From positions 1 through 34,049 of the forward strand of contig JADZEF010000256.1 in NCBI GenBank assembly GCA_020850695.1: 34,049 nt of DNA, read 5' to 3'. Origin of the DNA: Planctomycetaceae bacterium. GTDB lineage: Bacteria; Planctomycetota; Planctomycetia; Planctomycetales; Planctomycetaceae. The notes under the pieces are model-generated. The model did not search any database. It was given only the letters and a program-made list of their open reading frames with translations, and had not been told where the DNA came from. Of this stretch, positions 1 to 6,923 are shown piece after piece. Each line of letters opens with the position of its first letter. Position 1 is the stretch's first letter. The translations under genes and the position numbers were made by a program.

Positions 1-2
1 AT

Positions 3-1739
3 GAGCTGCGACGGCAGGGAACGCCGGTTTCCCCGCGATCCCTGAGGCGGTACTGGACCGCGTGGTCCGAAGCGGGGGGAGATCGACGAGCCCTCCTATC
101 ACGGATCGCCCACCGGGGACGCCGCGGGCAGTCTCGAAAGACGGGTTTCCTCAGCCGCGAGCCGGTGCTCAGGAAACTCGCTGACGAGGCGATCCGGAGC
201 GTCTATCTCACCACCGCCCGAAGGCCGATCTCGGCCGTCGTGCGGCGGGTGCTGGAAGACCTCGAGCGCCGGAACTCCCGGCTCCCCGCCGCGCAGGCGG
301 TTCCGATTCCCCGCACAAGTGCTTTGAGCCGGGCCATTGCCCGGCGGATCGCGCGGCTCGATCCGTGGGAAGTCGACCGGGCGCGGTGGGGACGGCGGAT
401 CGCCGACCAGCGGCATCAGCCGAAGTCACGGCAGCGGCTGGCGACCCGGATCCTCGAACGGGTGGAGATCGACCATAGCCCGCTCAAGGTGGTGGTGGGC
501 ACCGAGGCCGGACCGATCGGCCAGCCCTGGCTGACGGTCCTGATCGACTACTACAGCCGCATGATCCTCGGGTTCTGCCTCGGCTTCGAGCCGCCCTCTT
601 ATGGCGTGATCCGTGAAGCCTTGCGGCAGGCGATCCTCCCCAAGACGGGGCTCAAGGCCCGCTATCCCCGACTCCAGGGGGACTGGCCCTGTTATGGGAT
701 CCCCGAAAAGCTGGTTTGCGACCGGGGCTCCGATTTCACCAGCAAGGATCTCGAGGCGGCGGCGTTTCAGCTTGGATTCGATCTCGATTTCAACCCGCCG
801 CGGACGCCGCATTTCAAGGGGACGGTCGAGTCGTTCTTCGACGTGCTCAACGATCAGCTCCTCTCGTCCCTTCCGGGCCGGACGTTCCGGAGCTGGGAGC
901 GGCGGGCGGATCACAATGCGGACGATGGTCCGCTACTGCCGTACGAGGCGCTGCTGGAGATCATTCACCTGCATCTCGTCGACGGCTACGCCGCCAGTCC
1001 GCATCCCACGGCGGGGAAGACCCGCCGGGAGATGTGGGTCGAGAGCGCGGCGGAGTTTCCGCCGTGCCTGCCGGCCTCGCCGGAAGATCTGATCGTGCTG
1101 TTGGCGCGGCGGGTGGAACGTTCGCTCGCGGCCCGGGGCATCGAGCTGGGGGGGATGTTCTACACCAGCGACGAGCTGCTGGCCCTCCGGGCCGATCTCC
1201 CGGCGCACAACCTGAGCGTCGATCGGCTGCAGGTGCGGTACAACCCCTGGGATCTGGGAGAGGCCTGGGTGCTCAACCCGATCTCCCGCCGGTTCATCCG
1301 CGCTCCCGCGGTCGATCCCGCCATGAAGGGTTTGACCGAGTACCAGTGGCGGGTGCTCAAGAAGGCGGTGCGGGACCGGTTTGAAGCCCCCGACGAGATT
1401 GCGTCGCTGGCCGCCGGCCGGAATGCGATCCGGGACGTGGTCGAATCGGAAGTCCGGAAGCCGTCGCGAAGGCGGCGAGTCCGGGCCGCCCGGTTCCTGC
1501 AGCAGACCCCGCCGCACAACCCCGGCGAGCTGGTGCTCTCCGAGGATGCATGGGTCGATGTGGAGAGTGCGGGAGCGATGTCTCTCGCACACGATTGCGC
1601 TCCGCAGACCGATTCGGCATTCCCCCCAGATCCTTTGGACGCCGCGCCAGAAACTTCTGCTGTTCCGACCCCCTCCGTTCCGGATTCCGACTCGGAGCTT
1701 TCCGAGCTCGATGTCGACGACTGGGACGTCGCGTGCTGA
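3..1739 (+). CDS. tniA: TniA/TnsB-like DDE transposase, 5' end outside window
   Basis: This is the catalytic transposase of a Tn7/Tn5053-type element; it cuts and joins transposon ends. The reading frame is open from base 3, so the N-terminus lies upstream of the window. The first visible residues (SPRSLRRYWTAW and following) look like a helix-turn-helix arm. The integrase core shows the catalytic acids: Asp in EIDHSP (codon 471), Asp in VCDRGSDF (codon 720) and Glu in GTVESFF (codon 828). The last two are separated by 35 residues, the classic D,D(35)E spacing. The block PPRTPHFKG just before the Glu is typical of TniA/TnsB. A C-terminal beta-barrel-like region follows and the tail is acidic (last ~60 residues). 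An internal ATG at 165 is not the true start. It heads a same-strand run with tniB and tniQ. Family assignment is firm; the TnsB or TniA label is a matter of naming. Confidence 0.93.
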   Translation, partial: ELRRQGTPVSPRSLRRYWTAWSEAGGDRRALLSRIAHRGRRGQSRKTGFLSREPVLRKLADEAIRSVYLTTARRPISAVVRRVLEDLERRNSRLPAAQAVPIPRTSALSRAIARRIARLDPWEVDRARWGRRIADQRHQPKSRQRLATRILERVEIDHSPLKVVVGTEAGPIGQPWLTVLIDYYSRMILGFCLGFEPPSYGVIREALRQAILPKTGLKARYPRLQGDWPCYGIPEKLVCDRGSDFTSKDLEAAAFQLGFDLDFNPPRTPHFKGTVESFFDVLNDQLLSSLPGRTFRSWERRADHNADDGPLLPYEALLEIIHLHLVDGYAASPHPTAGKTRREMWVESAAEFPPCLPASPEDLIVLLARRVERSLAARGIELGGMFYTSDELLALRADLPAHNLSVDRLQVRYNPWDLGEAWVLNPISRRFIRAPAVDPAMKGLTEYQWRVLKKAVRDRFEAPDEIASLAAGRNAIRDVVESEVRKPSRRRRVRAARFLQQTPPHNPGELVLSEDAWVDVESAGAMSLAHDCAPQTDSAFPPDPLDAAPETSAVPTPSVPDSDSELSELDVDDWDVAC

Positions 1740-1760
1740 GCGGCGAGGTCGCGTTCTTCG

Positions 1761-1832
1761 TCTCCCTCTGTCTCTCCATCCTCTGCCCTCTATCTCTCCA
1801 TCTCTCCATCCCTCTGTCCCTCCCCCTTTCCC
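1761..1832 (+). repeat. polypyrimidine tract before tniB
   Basis: A run of about 70 bases made almost only of C and T, built from repeated words such as CTCTCCATC and CCTCTGTC, fills the gap between tniA and tniB. It ends directly at the GGAGA ribosome-binding site of tniB (1833-1837). Shorter pyrimidine runs precede several later genes of the element in the same position. It is seen directly; a role in translation or transcript pausing is only inferred. Confidence 0.7.
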
Positions 1833-1844
1833 GGAGATCGTTCC

Positions 1845-2897
1845 ATGTCCCGATCCGAGAGTGCCGCGGCCGATCGCGGGACCTGGCGGGAGACGCCGGT
1901 CCCTGAGCGGATCGACCGGGCCAGCAAGCTGATTGTGCTGCATCCCCGCTTCCGCGACGCGGTGCTCCTGCTCGAGCGGTGCCATCAGTCGTTTCATCGC
2001 GCGGGCGAACCGGAGTGCGGGGCGCTCCTCGGAGCGTCCGGCGTCGGCAAGACGAGCGTCGTCGAGCACTACGGCCGGGCGTACCCGGCCGCCGAGACCG
2101 ACACGGGAATCCGCCACCCGGTCCTCCGCGTGACGCTGCAACCCGAGGCCCGTCCCAAAGGGATCGCGGCCGACATCCTGCTGGCCCTGGGCGATCCCGC
2201 CTGGAGCCGCGGCACCGTCCAGTCCCTCACCAGTCGGGCGGTCCGGCTGCTGGCGCGATGCGGCGTCGAACTGATCGTGTTCGACGAGTTCCACCACCTG
2301 TTCGACATCGACCGGGCGCGGGTGATGACCAAGGCCGCCCAGTGGCTCAAGGTGCTGATCGTCAACACCAAGATCCCGGTCGTGGTGTGCGGCATGCCCG
2401 AAGCCGAGCATGTGCTCCGCGCCGAGCATACGGAGCGGCGGTTCAAGGAGCGGGTGGCGCTGCGTTGCTTCACCTGGCGGACGCCGGTGGGACGCAAGGA
2501 GTTCTGCGGGATGCTCAAGAAGCTCGACCTGACACTGCCGCTGGCGGAAGAGTCGGGACTGGCGGAACCCGACCTCGCAGGCCGGTTCTATCTCGCCTGC
2601 CGCGGCGTGCCTGACTACCTCATGACGCTCGTGCGGGGAGGACTGACGGAGGCGCTCCGGCGGGGAAGCGAGCGGATCGAACGGACCGACTTGGCGCGGG
2701 TGTATGAAGCGAAACTCTCCCAGCAGCGGATCCTGGTCGAACAGGCCAATCCGTTCGTGGGGGAGCTCGACCAGAGCGCCCTCGATCGGGTGCAACCGGC
2801 CGACGCGTCCCGGTCGGCGGGCGTCGGCCTCACGCCCAAGGCCGCCCGCGCCCGCCCGCGTCCCGTGCGGGCGGGCGACTTTCTGGGAGGCGGCTGA
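1845..2897 (+). CDS. tniB: TniB/TnsC-like AAA+ ATPase
   Basis: This 350-residue protein is the transposition regulator that links target choice to the transposase. Walker A is GASGVGKT (residues 63-70) and Walker B is LIVFDE (143-148), followed by FHHL, as in TniB/TnsC proteins. A sensor-like strand, PVVVCGMPEAE, lies near residues 188-198. The C-terminal 40 residues are rich in Pro, Arg and Ala and look disordered. The ATG at 1845 follows CGGAGATCGTTCC, so the start is well supported. The stop overlaps the tniQ start by one base (TGATG), which suggests translational coupling. The family polymerises on DNA and contacts TniA and TniQ; that is family knowledge and is not shown here. Confidence 0.92.
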   Translation: MSRSESAAADRGTWRETPVPERIDRASKLIVLHPRFRDAVLLLERCHQSFHRAGEPECGALLGASGVGKTSVVEHYGRAYPAAETDTGIRHPVLRVTLQPEARPKGIAADILLALGDPAWSRGTVQSLTSRAVRLLARCGVELIVFDEFHHLFDIDRARVMTKAAQWLKVLIVNTKIPVVVCGMPEAEHVLRAEHTERRFKERVALRCFTWRTPVGRKEFCGMLKKLDLTLPLAEESGLAEPDLAGRFYLACRGVPDYLMTLVRGGLTEALRRGSERIERTDLARVYEAKLSQQRILVEQANPFVGELDQSALDRVQPADASRSAGVGLTPKAARARPRPVRAGDFLGGG

Positions 2898-4822
2898 TGG
2901 AACATGTCCGTCCGCTGCCGGTCCGCGAGGCGCTCCAGCCGGGCGAATCGCTGGCCAGCCTGGTCCGGCGGCATGCGGTGGCGATGGGATATGAGAACCT
3001 GCACCGGTTGTTGGAGGATCTGCCACTTTCGCGCCGCGCTCCGGCACTCAACTCCCTGGCCACCGACTCTGTCCTCGAACCACTCGGCGTGCTGCTTCGC
3101 CAATCCGGCGAGCGCCTGCGCGGGGCGACCGTCCATCGCTTCACTCACCAGCTGAGTCTTGTCCCACGCGAGGTGCCGCCCCCCGCACTCTGTGACTCCA
3201 AGACAGCCCTTCGATTCTGGACGACCGCCGGGTCTCCGGTCTGTCCTCTCTGCTTCCAAACGGATCCCGCCTATGAACGGCTCCTGTGGAGCTTTCGTCC
3301 GCTTCCCTTCTGTCGGGAGCATGGCTGTTTCCTCCACGCGGCCTGCTCGTTCTGCGGTCGGGCGTTTCGGCCGGAGCGGCTGGATGTGCGACGCTGCCGA
3401 TGCGGAGCGGACGTCTCCACGCTTCCCGTCCTTCCGATTCCGACACTCGCCCAGTCCTTGACGGAGTCGATTTCGGAGTGGCTGCTGCAGGGGAAACTTC
3501 CCTTGCCCGGCCTGACCGTCGCGGCCGGGTTCTGGTGGGTCGATCGGCTGGCCTCGGCCGTCGGCCGCACGCCGTCCTGGCTGACAGCGCAGCGTGAACG
3601 CTGGTCGGTTTCCGCCGAAGTTCCCGAGGAGAGCCTCTCCTGGCTCGCGGCGGCCGATCTGCTCCGGGATTGGCCGCGACGGTTCGAGGCCTTCCTCGAT
3701 GTGTTTCAGACCGTCACCCGCCACCGGCATGCGGTGACCGGCGTCAGCCGGGGATTCGGTCGGCTGCTGCGTGAGGCGCAACACCTCGAACGGAAGGGCT
3801 TTCCCGGTCCGGCGGACGCGCTGCGGAGTTATCTCCTGACGCGCTACTCCCGCGGGCACCTCAATGCCATGGTCTGTCTGTTTCGGGATCCGCTGCATCG
3901 GGAGCGGCTGACCGATCGGGCGTGGATGTCGCAAACCGAAGCGGCGCGTCCGCTCGGGCTGCGGCAGGGGGCCGTGGCCGAGCTGGTGCAGCGCGGGATT
4001 CTCACCGGACAGATTGCGGCGGTGGGAATCCACGGGCGGTCGGTGGGTCTGGTGGCCCGCGAGTCGGTGATGCGGTTGCGCGAGGAACTGACGAGCGCCC
4101 TGACGGTTCCGGAGGCCGCCGGTCGCCTCGGGCTCAGCCGGGACCGTGTCATTGAGTTGATTCGGGAAGGGCTCCTGCCGCGCTGCGTCCACACCCACCA
4201 GGGCTGGAAGATCCCGACTGCGTCCTTCGAGGCCGTCCGCCGTCTCTTGGACGCCTTGCCGTTCGAGACGGCTCCAGCTGCCGATGCGATTGACCTGAAA
4301 GAAGCGATGCGGCGGTTCAGCCGCCGCGGCCTGACCCTGGTGCGTCTGCTCAATGCGATCGGAGAGGGTCACGTCCCGGCTGTCCGCATGGTCGATTCGT
4401 CCGGCGTCCGCGGCGTCCGCATTCGGGTATCGGATCTGCAGAAGCTTCTCACTGCGGTGCCGCATGCGCGGCAGTCCGAGGAGGCGTCCCCCATTCCCTC
4501 GCTCGCGGCCCGGCTCTTCTCCGGTCGTCCGCTCCAGCACAGTCTCCTTCGCCGGTGGATCCAGGCCGGACTGCTCACTGCGCACCGGATCGGGCGGCGA
4601 TGGCAGATCCCGCCCGATGAAGTGGATCGGTTCCAGGCCCGCTATTGCCTGGCGGACGAAGCCTGCCGGCTCCTGGGCATTCATCGCCGGACACTCTCGC
4701 GCTGGGAAGCCGAGGGACGGATTGCCGCCGTCTATGGCCGCCGCACTACGGCGGGTGTGCGCACTTCTGTCTTCCACCGTGCGGACGTGGAGTCTCTGCG
4801 GACTGCCGATTCGTGGTCGTGA
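2897..4822 (+). CDS. tniQ: TniQ/TnsD-like target-selection protein with five HTH units
   Basis: The N-terminal half is a TniQ domain. It starts with PGESLASLVRRHA (residues 16-28) and has a zinc-binding set: C116/C119 (CPLC), C139 and H142, C150/C153 (CSFC), C167/C169. From residue 345 to 635 there are five tandem excisionase/MerR-like helix-turn-helix units, near 345-390, 402-450, 466-512, 534-578 and 583-635. Examples are LTVPEAAGRLGLSRDRVIEL and the wing GRRWQIP. TniQ proteins of this family choose the insertion site, often by reading DNA sequence. The string of HTH units suggests recognition of a long or composite site (inference). At 641 residues it is longer than short TniQ proteins of about 300-400 residues. 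It shares a one-base overlap with tniB. Confidence 0.9.
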   Translation: MEHVRPLPVREALQPGESLASLVRRHAVAMGYENLHRLLEDLPLSRRAPALNSLATDSVLEPLGVLLRQSGERLRGATVHRFTHQLSLVPREVPPPALCDSKTALRFWTTAGSPVCPLCFQTDPAYERLLWSFRPLPFCREHGCFLHAACSFCGRAFRPERLDVRRCRCGADVSTLPVLPIPTLAQSLTESISEWLLQGKLPLPGLTVAAGFWWVDRLASAVGRTPSWLTAQRERWSVSAEVPEESLSWLAAADLLRDWPRRFEAFLDVFQTVTRHRHAVTGVSRGFGRLLREAQHLERKGFPGPADALRSYLLTRYSRGHLNAMVCLFRDPLHRERLTDRAWMSQTEAARPLGLRQGAVAELVQRGILTGQIAAVGIHGRSVGLVARESVMRLREELTSALTVPEAAGRLGLSRDRVIELIREGLLPRCVHTHQGWKIPTASFEAVRRLLDALPFETAPAADAIDLKEAMRRFSRRGLTLVRLLNAIGEGHVPAVRMVDSSGVRGVRIRVSDLQKLLTAVPHARQSEEASPIPSLAARLFSGRPLQHSLLRRWIQAGLLTAHRIGRRWQIPPDEVDRFQARYCLADEACRLLGIHRRTLSRWEAEGRIAAVYGRRTTAGVRTSVFHRADVESLRTADSWS

Positions 4823-4861
4823 TCTGCGTCATGCCTTTCTCCCTCTCGTGAGATCGCTCCT

Positions 4862-5056
4862 TTGGACCTGCTCTTTCCCCTGGCCCTCACGGGCCTGGCG
4901 TTGTTGGTCGCCGTTCTGGCCCTCGTCCGGCGGATCCGGATCGAACGCGCCCTGCGGCGGCTGCTCACTCGACTCCTCACTCTCTGGAGACGTTCGCATG
5001 CTCCCCCTTCTGCGGATCGGGCTGCCGATCCTGCTGACTCTGCTCATCGGTTGTGA
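4862..5056 (+). CDS. small membrane peptide, TTG start
   Basis: A 64-residue product with one hydrophobic helix (residues 3-22, LLFPLALTGLALLVAVLALV) followed by a strongly basic stretch, so an N-out/C-in single-pass peptide is likely. No ATG or GTG is available in frame. The TTG at 4862 follows GAGATCGCTCC, nearly the same leader as the one before tniB (GGAGATCGTTCC), and this is why I accept TTG. The gene starts 40 bases after tniQ. Its last 59 bases overlap the lipoprotein gene in another frame. I do not recognise a family. It could also be a non-coding leader for the next gene. Confidence 0.5.
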   Translation: MDLLFPLALTGLALLVAVLALVRRIRIERALRRLLTRLLTLWRRSHAPPSADRAADPADSAHRL

Positions 5057-5534
5057 TGATGATCCCCATTCCGAACGGCGGCAGGCGGCCGAGAACGCCT
5101 CCGCGGCCCGCCGCCTGATCGAAGCGGATGCCGCGATCCGCAAGGATTATGCGACCGTCGCACGGAACCTTTCGGCCGAACGCACCGAGATTGGCCGTCA
5201 GCGCGACCAGCTCGAAGCCGAGCGTAAGGACCTCGCGATCGAGCGGCAACGAGCGCCCCTGATCGCCGAAGGGCTGCGCTCGTCTGGATTGCTTCTGCTC
5301 TCCGGCCTGCCGCTGATCCTGTGCTGGGCTCTCCTACTCTATCCGCAGGACGAGACAGGGGCCGCGGAACTGGAGGATCTGTTGATTCTCGAAGTCTCGG
5401 GCATCGAGACCACGCTGGCGGAGCCAGCCCAAGTCACCGCGGCCGAAAAGGCTGGCGATCCGAGACTCCTCCCATGTCTGTTGGAGGGCGGGTCGGCTCC
5501 TCCGCCCACCTCTTCGTGTGATTCGATTCGTTGA
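4998..5534 (+). CDS. lipoprotein with coiled coil and second membrane segment
   Basis: A 178-residue protein. Residues 1-19 form a lipoprotein signal with lipobox LLIGC (Cys19), followed by DDD. Residues about 28-90 are charged, rich in Arg, Glu and Ala, and predicted by eye to form a coiled coil (RQRDQLEAERKDLAIERQ). A second hydrophobic helix lies at 96-115 and a soluble acidic tail follows. The ATG at 4998 has GGAGA seven bases upstream. If the lipobox is used, the coil spans the periplasm and the tail returns to the cytoplasm (inference). I recall similar small coiled-coil/membrane proteins beside ubiquitin-like genes in planctomycetes, but cannot verify this here. Function is unknown; it may tether or signal for the genes downstream. 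Confidence 0.75.
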   Translation: MLPLLRIGLPILLTLLIGCDDDPHSERRQAAENASAARRLIEADAAIRKDYATVARNLSAERTEIGRQRDQLEAERKDLAIERQRAPLIAEGLRSSGLLLLSGLPLILCWALLLYPQDETGAAELEDLLILEVSGIETTLAEPAQVTAAEKAGDPRLLPCLLEGGSAPPPTSSCDSIR

Positions 5535-5551
5535 GACAAAGTGCCTTTGTC
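5535..5551 (+). promoter_or_regulatory. 7-bp stem, 3-base loop hairpin
   Basis: GACAAAG and CTTTGTC form a perfect inverted repeat right after the lipoprotein stop codon. There is no T-run. It may be part of a composite terminator with the GC hairpin 30 bases further on, or a protein-binding site. Confidence 0.45.
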
Positions 5552-5581
5552 CCTGGGAAACGGTTGTGTGCCTCGTCACCC

Positions 5582-5603
5582 GACCGCCCCGAGGGGGGCG
5601 GTC
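5582..5603 (+). terminator. GC-rich hairpin between lipoprotein and sigma-like gene
   Basis: GACCGCCCC (5582-5590) pairs perfectly with GGGGCGGTC (5595-5603) around a four-base loop and is followed by TTCCCTTTC. It ends 22 bases before the sigma-like gene, so it probably limits read-through into that gene. The T-run is interrupted by C, so it is weaker than a textbook intrinsic terminator. Confidence 0.6.
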
Positions 5604-5625
5604 TTCCCTTTCTGGAGAACGCCCC

Positions 5626-6264
5626 ATGCTGTCGACCTCTCGACCCTCCGCCCGCCCGCCGCGCTGGCAGGGGAAGTTTCTGGCCTTGCTGCCCGCCCTC
5701 AAGAGCCAGTTGCAGTACGCCTTCCGCCAGCTGGAAGGAGACGACTATGACGAGGCCCTGCAGGAAGCGGTCGTGAACGTCTTCGTCGCGTTCCGCCGGC
5801 TCGTCCGGCAGGGACGGTCCGACCGGATCTTTCCCTCGGCCCTGGCCCGCTTCGCCGCGGCTCAGGTGCGGCAGGGTCGGCAGGTCGCCACACGGCAGAA
5901 TGTTCGCGACGTCCTCTCCCGCTACAGCCAGCGAAAGAAGCAGTACCACGTCGAACCGCTCGAGCGGTTCGACCCGCGAAAGGGGGAATGGGCGGAGGCG
6001 ATCGTCGCCGACTCCCGCACTCCCGTCCTCGATCAGGTCTGTTTCCGGATCGACTTCTCCGACTGGCTCACGCAGCTCGGCCCTCGCAACCGCCGCATCG
6101 CCCTGGCCCTGGCCCGAGGCGAGTCGACCCTCGTCGCCGCCCGGAAGTTCCGGATTTCCCCCGCTCGCGTCTCCCAGCTCCGCCGGGAGTTTCAGGAGTC
6201 TTGGCGGGAATTCCAGGGGGAACTCGACCGGGATTCCCCGCTGCGGACCCTCGTCTGCTGCTGA
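5626..6264 (+). CDS. transposon-borne sigma-70-like (ECF-like) factor
   Basis: A 212-residue protein with the layout of a small sigma factor. Residues about 38-100 resemble region 2 (DDYDEALQEAVVNVFVAFRRL). Residues 148-190 resemble region 4, with a helix-turn-helix at ARGESTLVAARKFRISPARVSQL. The linker (100-145) is longer and more basic than usual. The ATG at 5626 follows CTGGAGAACGCCCC. The longer upstream frame (to 5518) is rejected because it would cross the hairpin terminator. The gene is fenced by hairpins on both sides and so looks like a separate transcription unit. It may direct polymerase to element promoters (inference). It could also be a sigma-like regulator that no longer binds core polymerase. 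Confidence 0.75.
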   Translation: MLSTSRPSARPPRWQGKFLALLPALKSQLQYAFRQLEGDDYDEALQEAVVNVFVAFRRLVRQGRSDRIFPSALARFAAAQVRQGRQVATRQNVRDVLSRYSQRKKQYHVEPLERFDPRKGEWAEAIVADSRTPVLDQVCFRIDFSDWLTQLGPRNRRIALALARGESTLVAARKFRISPARVSQLRREFQESWREFQGELDRDSPLRTLVCC

Positions 6265-6292
6265 TGTTCTCAGTTCCCTGACTGTTCCCCGT

Positions 6293-6330
6293 GACGACCG
6301 GCCTCCGCGTCAGTGCGAAGGCCGGTCGTC
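6293..6330 (+). terminator. 12-bp hairpin terminator after sigma-like gene
   Basis: GACGACCGGCCT (6293-6304) and AGGCCGGTCGTC (6319-6330) are perfect complements with a 14-base loop, followed by GTTCGTTTCC. It lies 29 bases after the stop of the sigma-like gene. Confidence 0.7.
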
Positions 6331-6374
6331 GTTCGTTTCCGTGCCCCTCCATTTCTCACCAGGAGAAGAGACTC

Positions 6375-6563
6375 ATGCGACAAACGGATTTGAATCGGGC
6401 GGTAGCCAAGGCCACGGGCGATTCCGTGTCCGACGTGGCCCGCCACGGGTTCCAGTTGCTGGAGCCCGACCGGCCTCCTCTCCCGGAGGCCGAGCTTCTG
6501 GACCGCGAAGACCCCTCCTCACTCGAGCCGGATCCGACCCGGACCGAACGCCTCGCCTCGTGA
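6375..6563 (+). CDS. 62-residue hypothetical protein next to Ub-like gene
   Basis: A short acidic protein. The first 28 residues ([14 protein letters not shown], then ARHGFQLL) look like a compact helix-rich fold; the remainder is rich in Pro, Glu and Asp and probably disordered. AGGAGAAGAG (6361-6370) is a strong ribosome-binding site four bases before the ATG at 6375; the longer in-frame start at 6291 would read through the terminator and is rejected. It heads the three-gene group with the Ub-like and E2/RING genes. I do not recognise an enzyme fold. I recall proteins with a similar N-terminus in planctomycete genomes near ubiquitin-like genes, but cannot check this. It could be an adaptor or substrate. 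Confidence 0.72.
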   Translation: MRQTDLNRAVAKATGDSVSDVARHGFQLLEPDRPPLPEAELLDREDPSSLEPDPTRTERLAS

Positions 6564-6633
6564 ACGCTTCGGTCGACTCGTCGTGTCGAGCGCCTTACCA
6601 CATCCTCTTTCCCTCTCCTCTCAGGACTTCCCC

Positions 6634-6852
6634 ATGCAGATTCTGTTCATCAACAACGACGGCGGCGGATTCGCCGATCAGATCAAGATCCCGGACGGGA
6701 CGACCGTCTCGGACCTCTTCGCCCAGCGGATGCCGGGGCGCAATGCGTCGCATTATCTGATCCGGGTGAACCGTCAGCCGGTCGCATCCGACGCGGTGCT
6801 TCAACCGGGTGACCGTGTGAGTTTCACGCCCACCAGGATCGAAGGGGCCTGA
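6634..6852 (+). CDS. beta-grasp ubiquitin/ThiS-like small protein
   Basis: A 72-residue protein that fits a beta-grasp fold: first hairpin [20 protein letters not shown], a helix beginning [10 protein letters not shown], then IRVNRQPV and the closing [14 protein letters not shown]. The NRQPV...[12 protein letters not shown] pattern is typical of ThiS/MoaD and ubiquitin-like modifiers. The C-terminus is Gly-Ala and not the Gly-Gly used for adenylation by E1 or ThiF enzymes. The ATG at 6634 fits the fold; the longer frame from 6583 adds 17 residues with no fold content. A weak CAGGA lies upstream. It sits 70 bases before the E2-like gene and was probably made to work with it. A sulphur-carrier role is less likely because no ThiF, ThiG or MoaE gene is nearby. 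Confidence 0.75.
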   Translation: MQILFINNDGGGFADQIKIPDGTTVSDLFAQRMPGRNASHYLIRVNRQPVASDAVLQPGDRVSFTPTRIEGA

Positions 6853-6923
6853 CGTCCCGTGGCGGGGAGGCGGTCCGTCCCTCGGGCTGCCTCCCTGTCG
6901 ACTTCCTCTTTCCGGAGGTTCCG

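Noticed and set aside
933..4777. Two long minus-strand frames (704 and 720 codons) over the tni genes
   Set aside because: They are shadows of tniA, tniB and tniQ and have no recognisable motif.
4831..4851. Six-codon ATG frame between tniQ and the TTG-start peptide
   Set aside because: Too short to call a gene; it could act as a leader peptide but there is no evidence.
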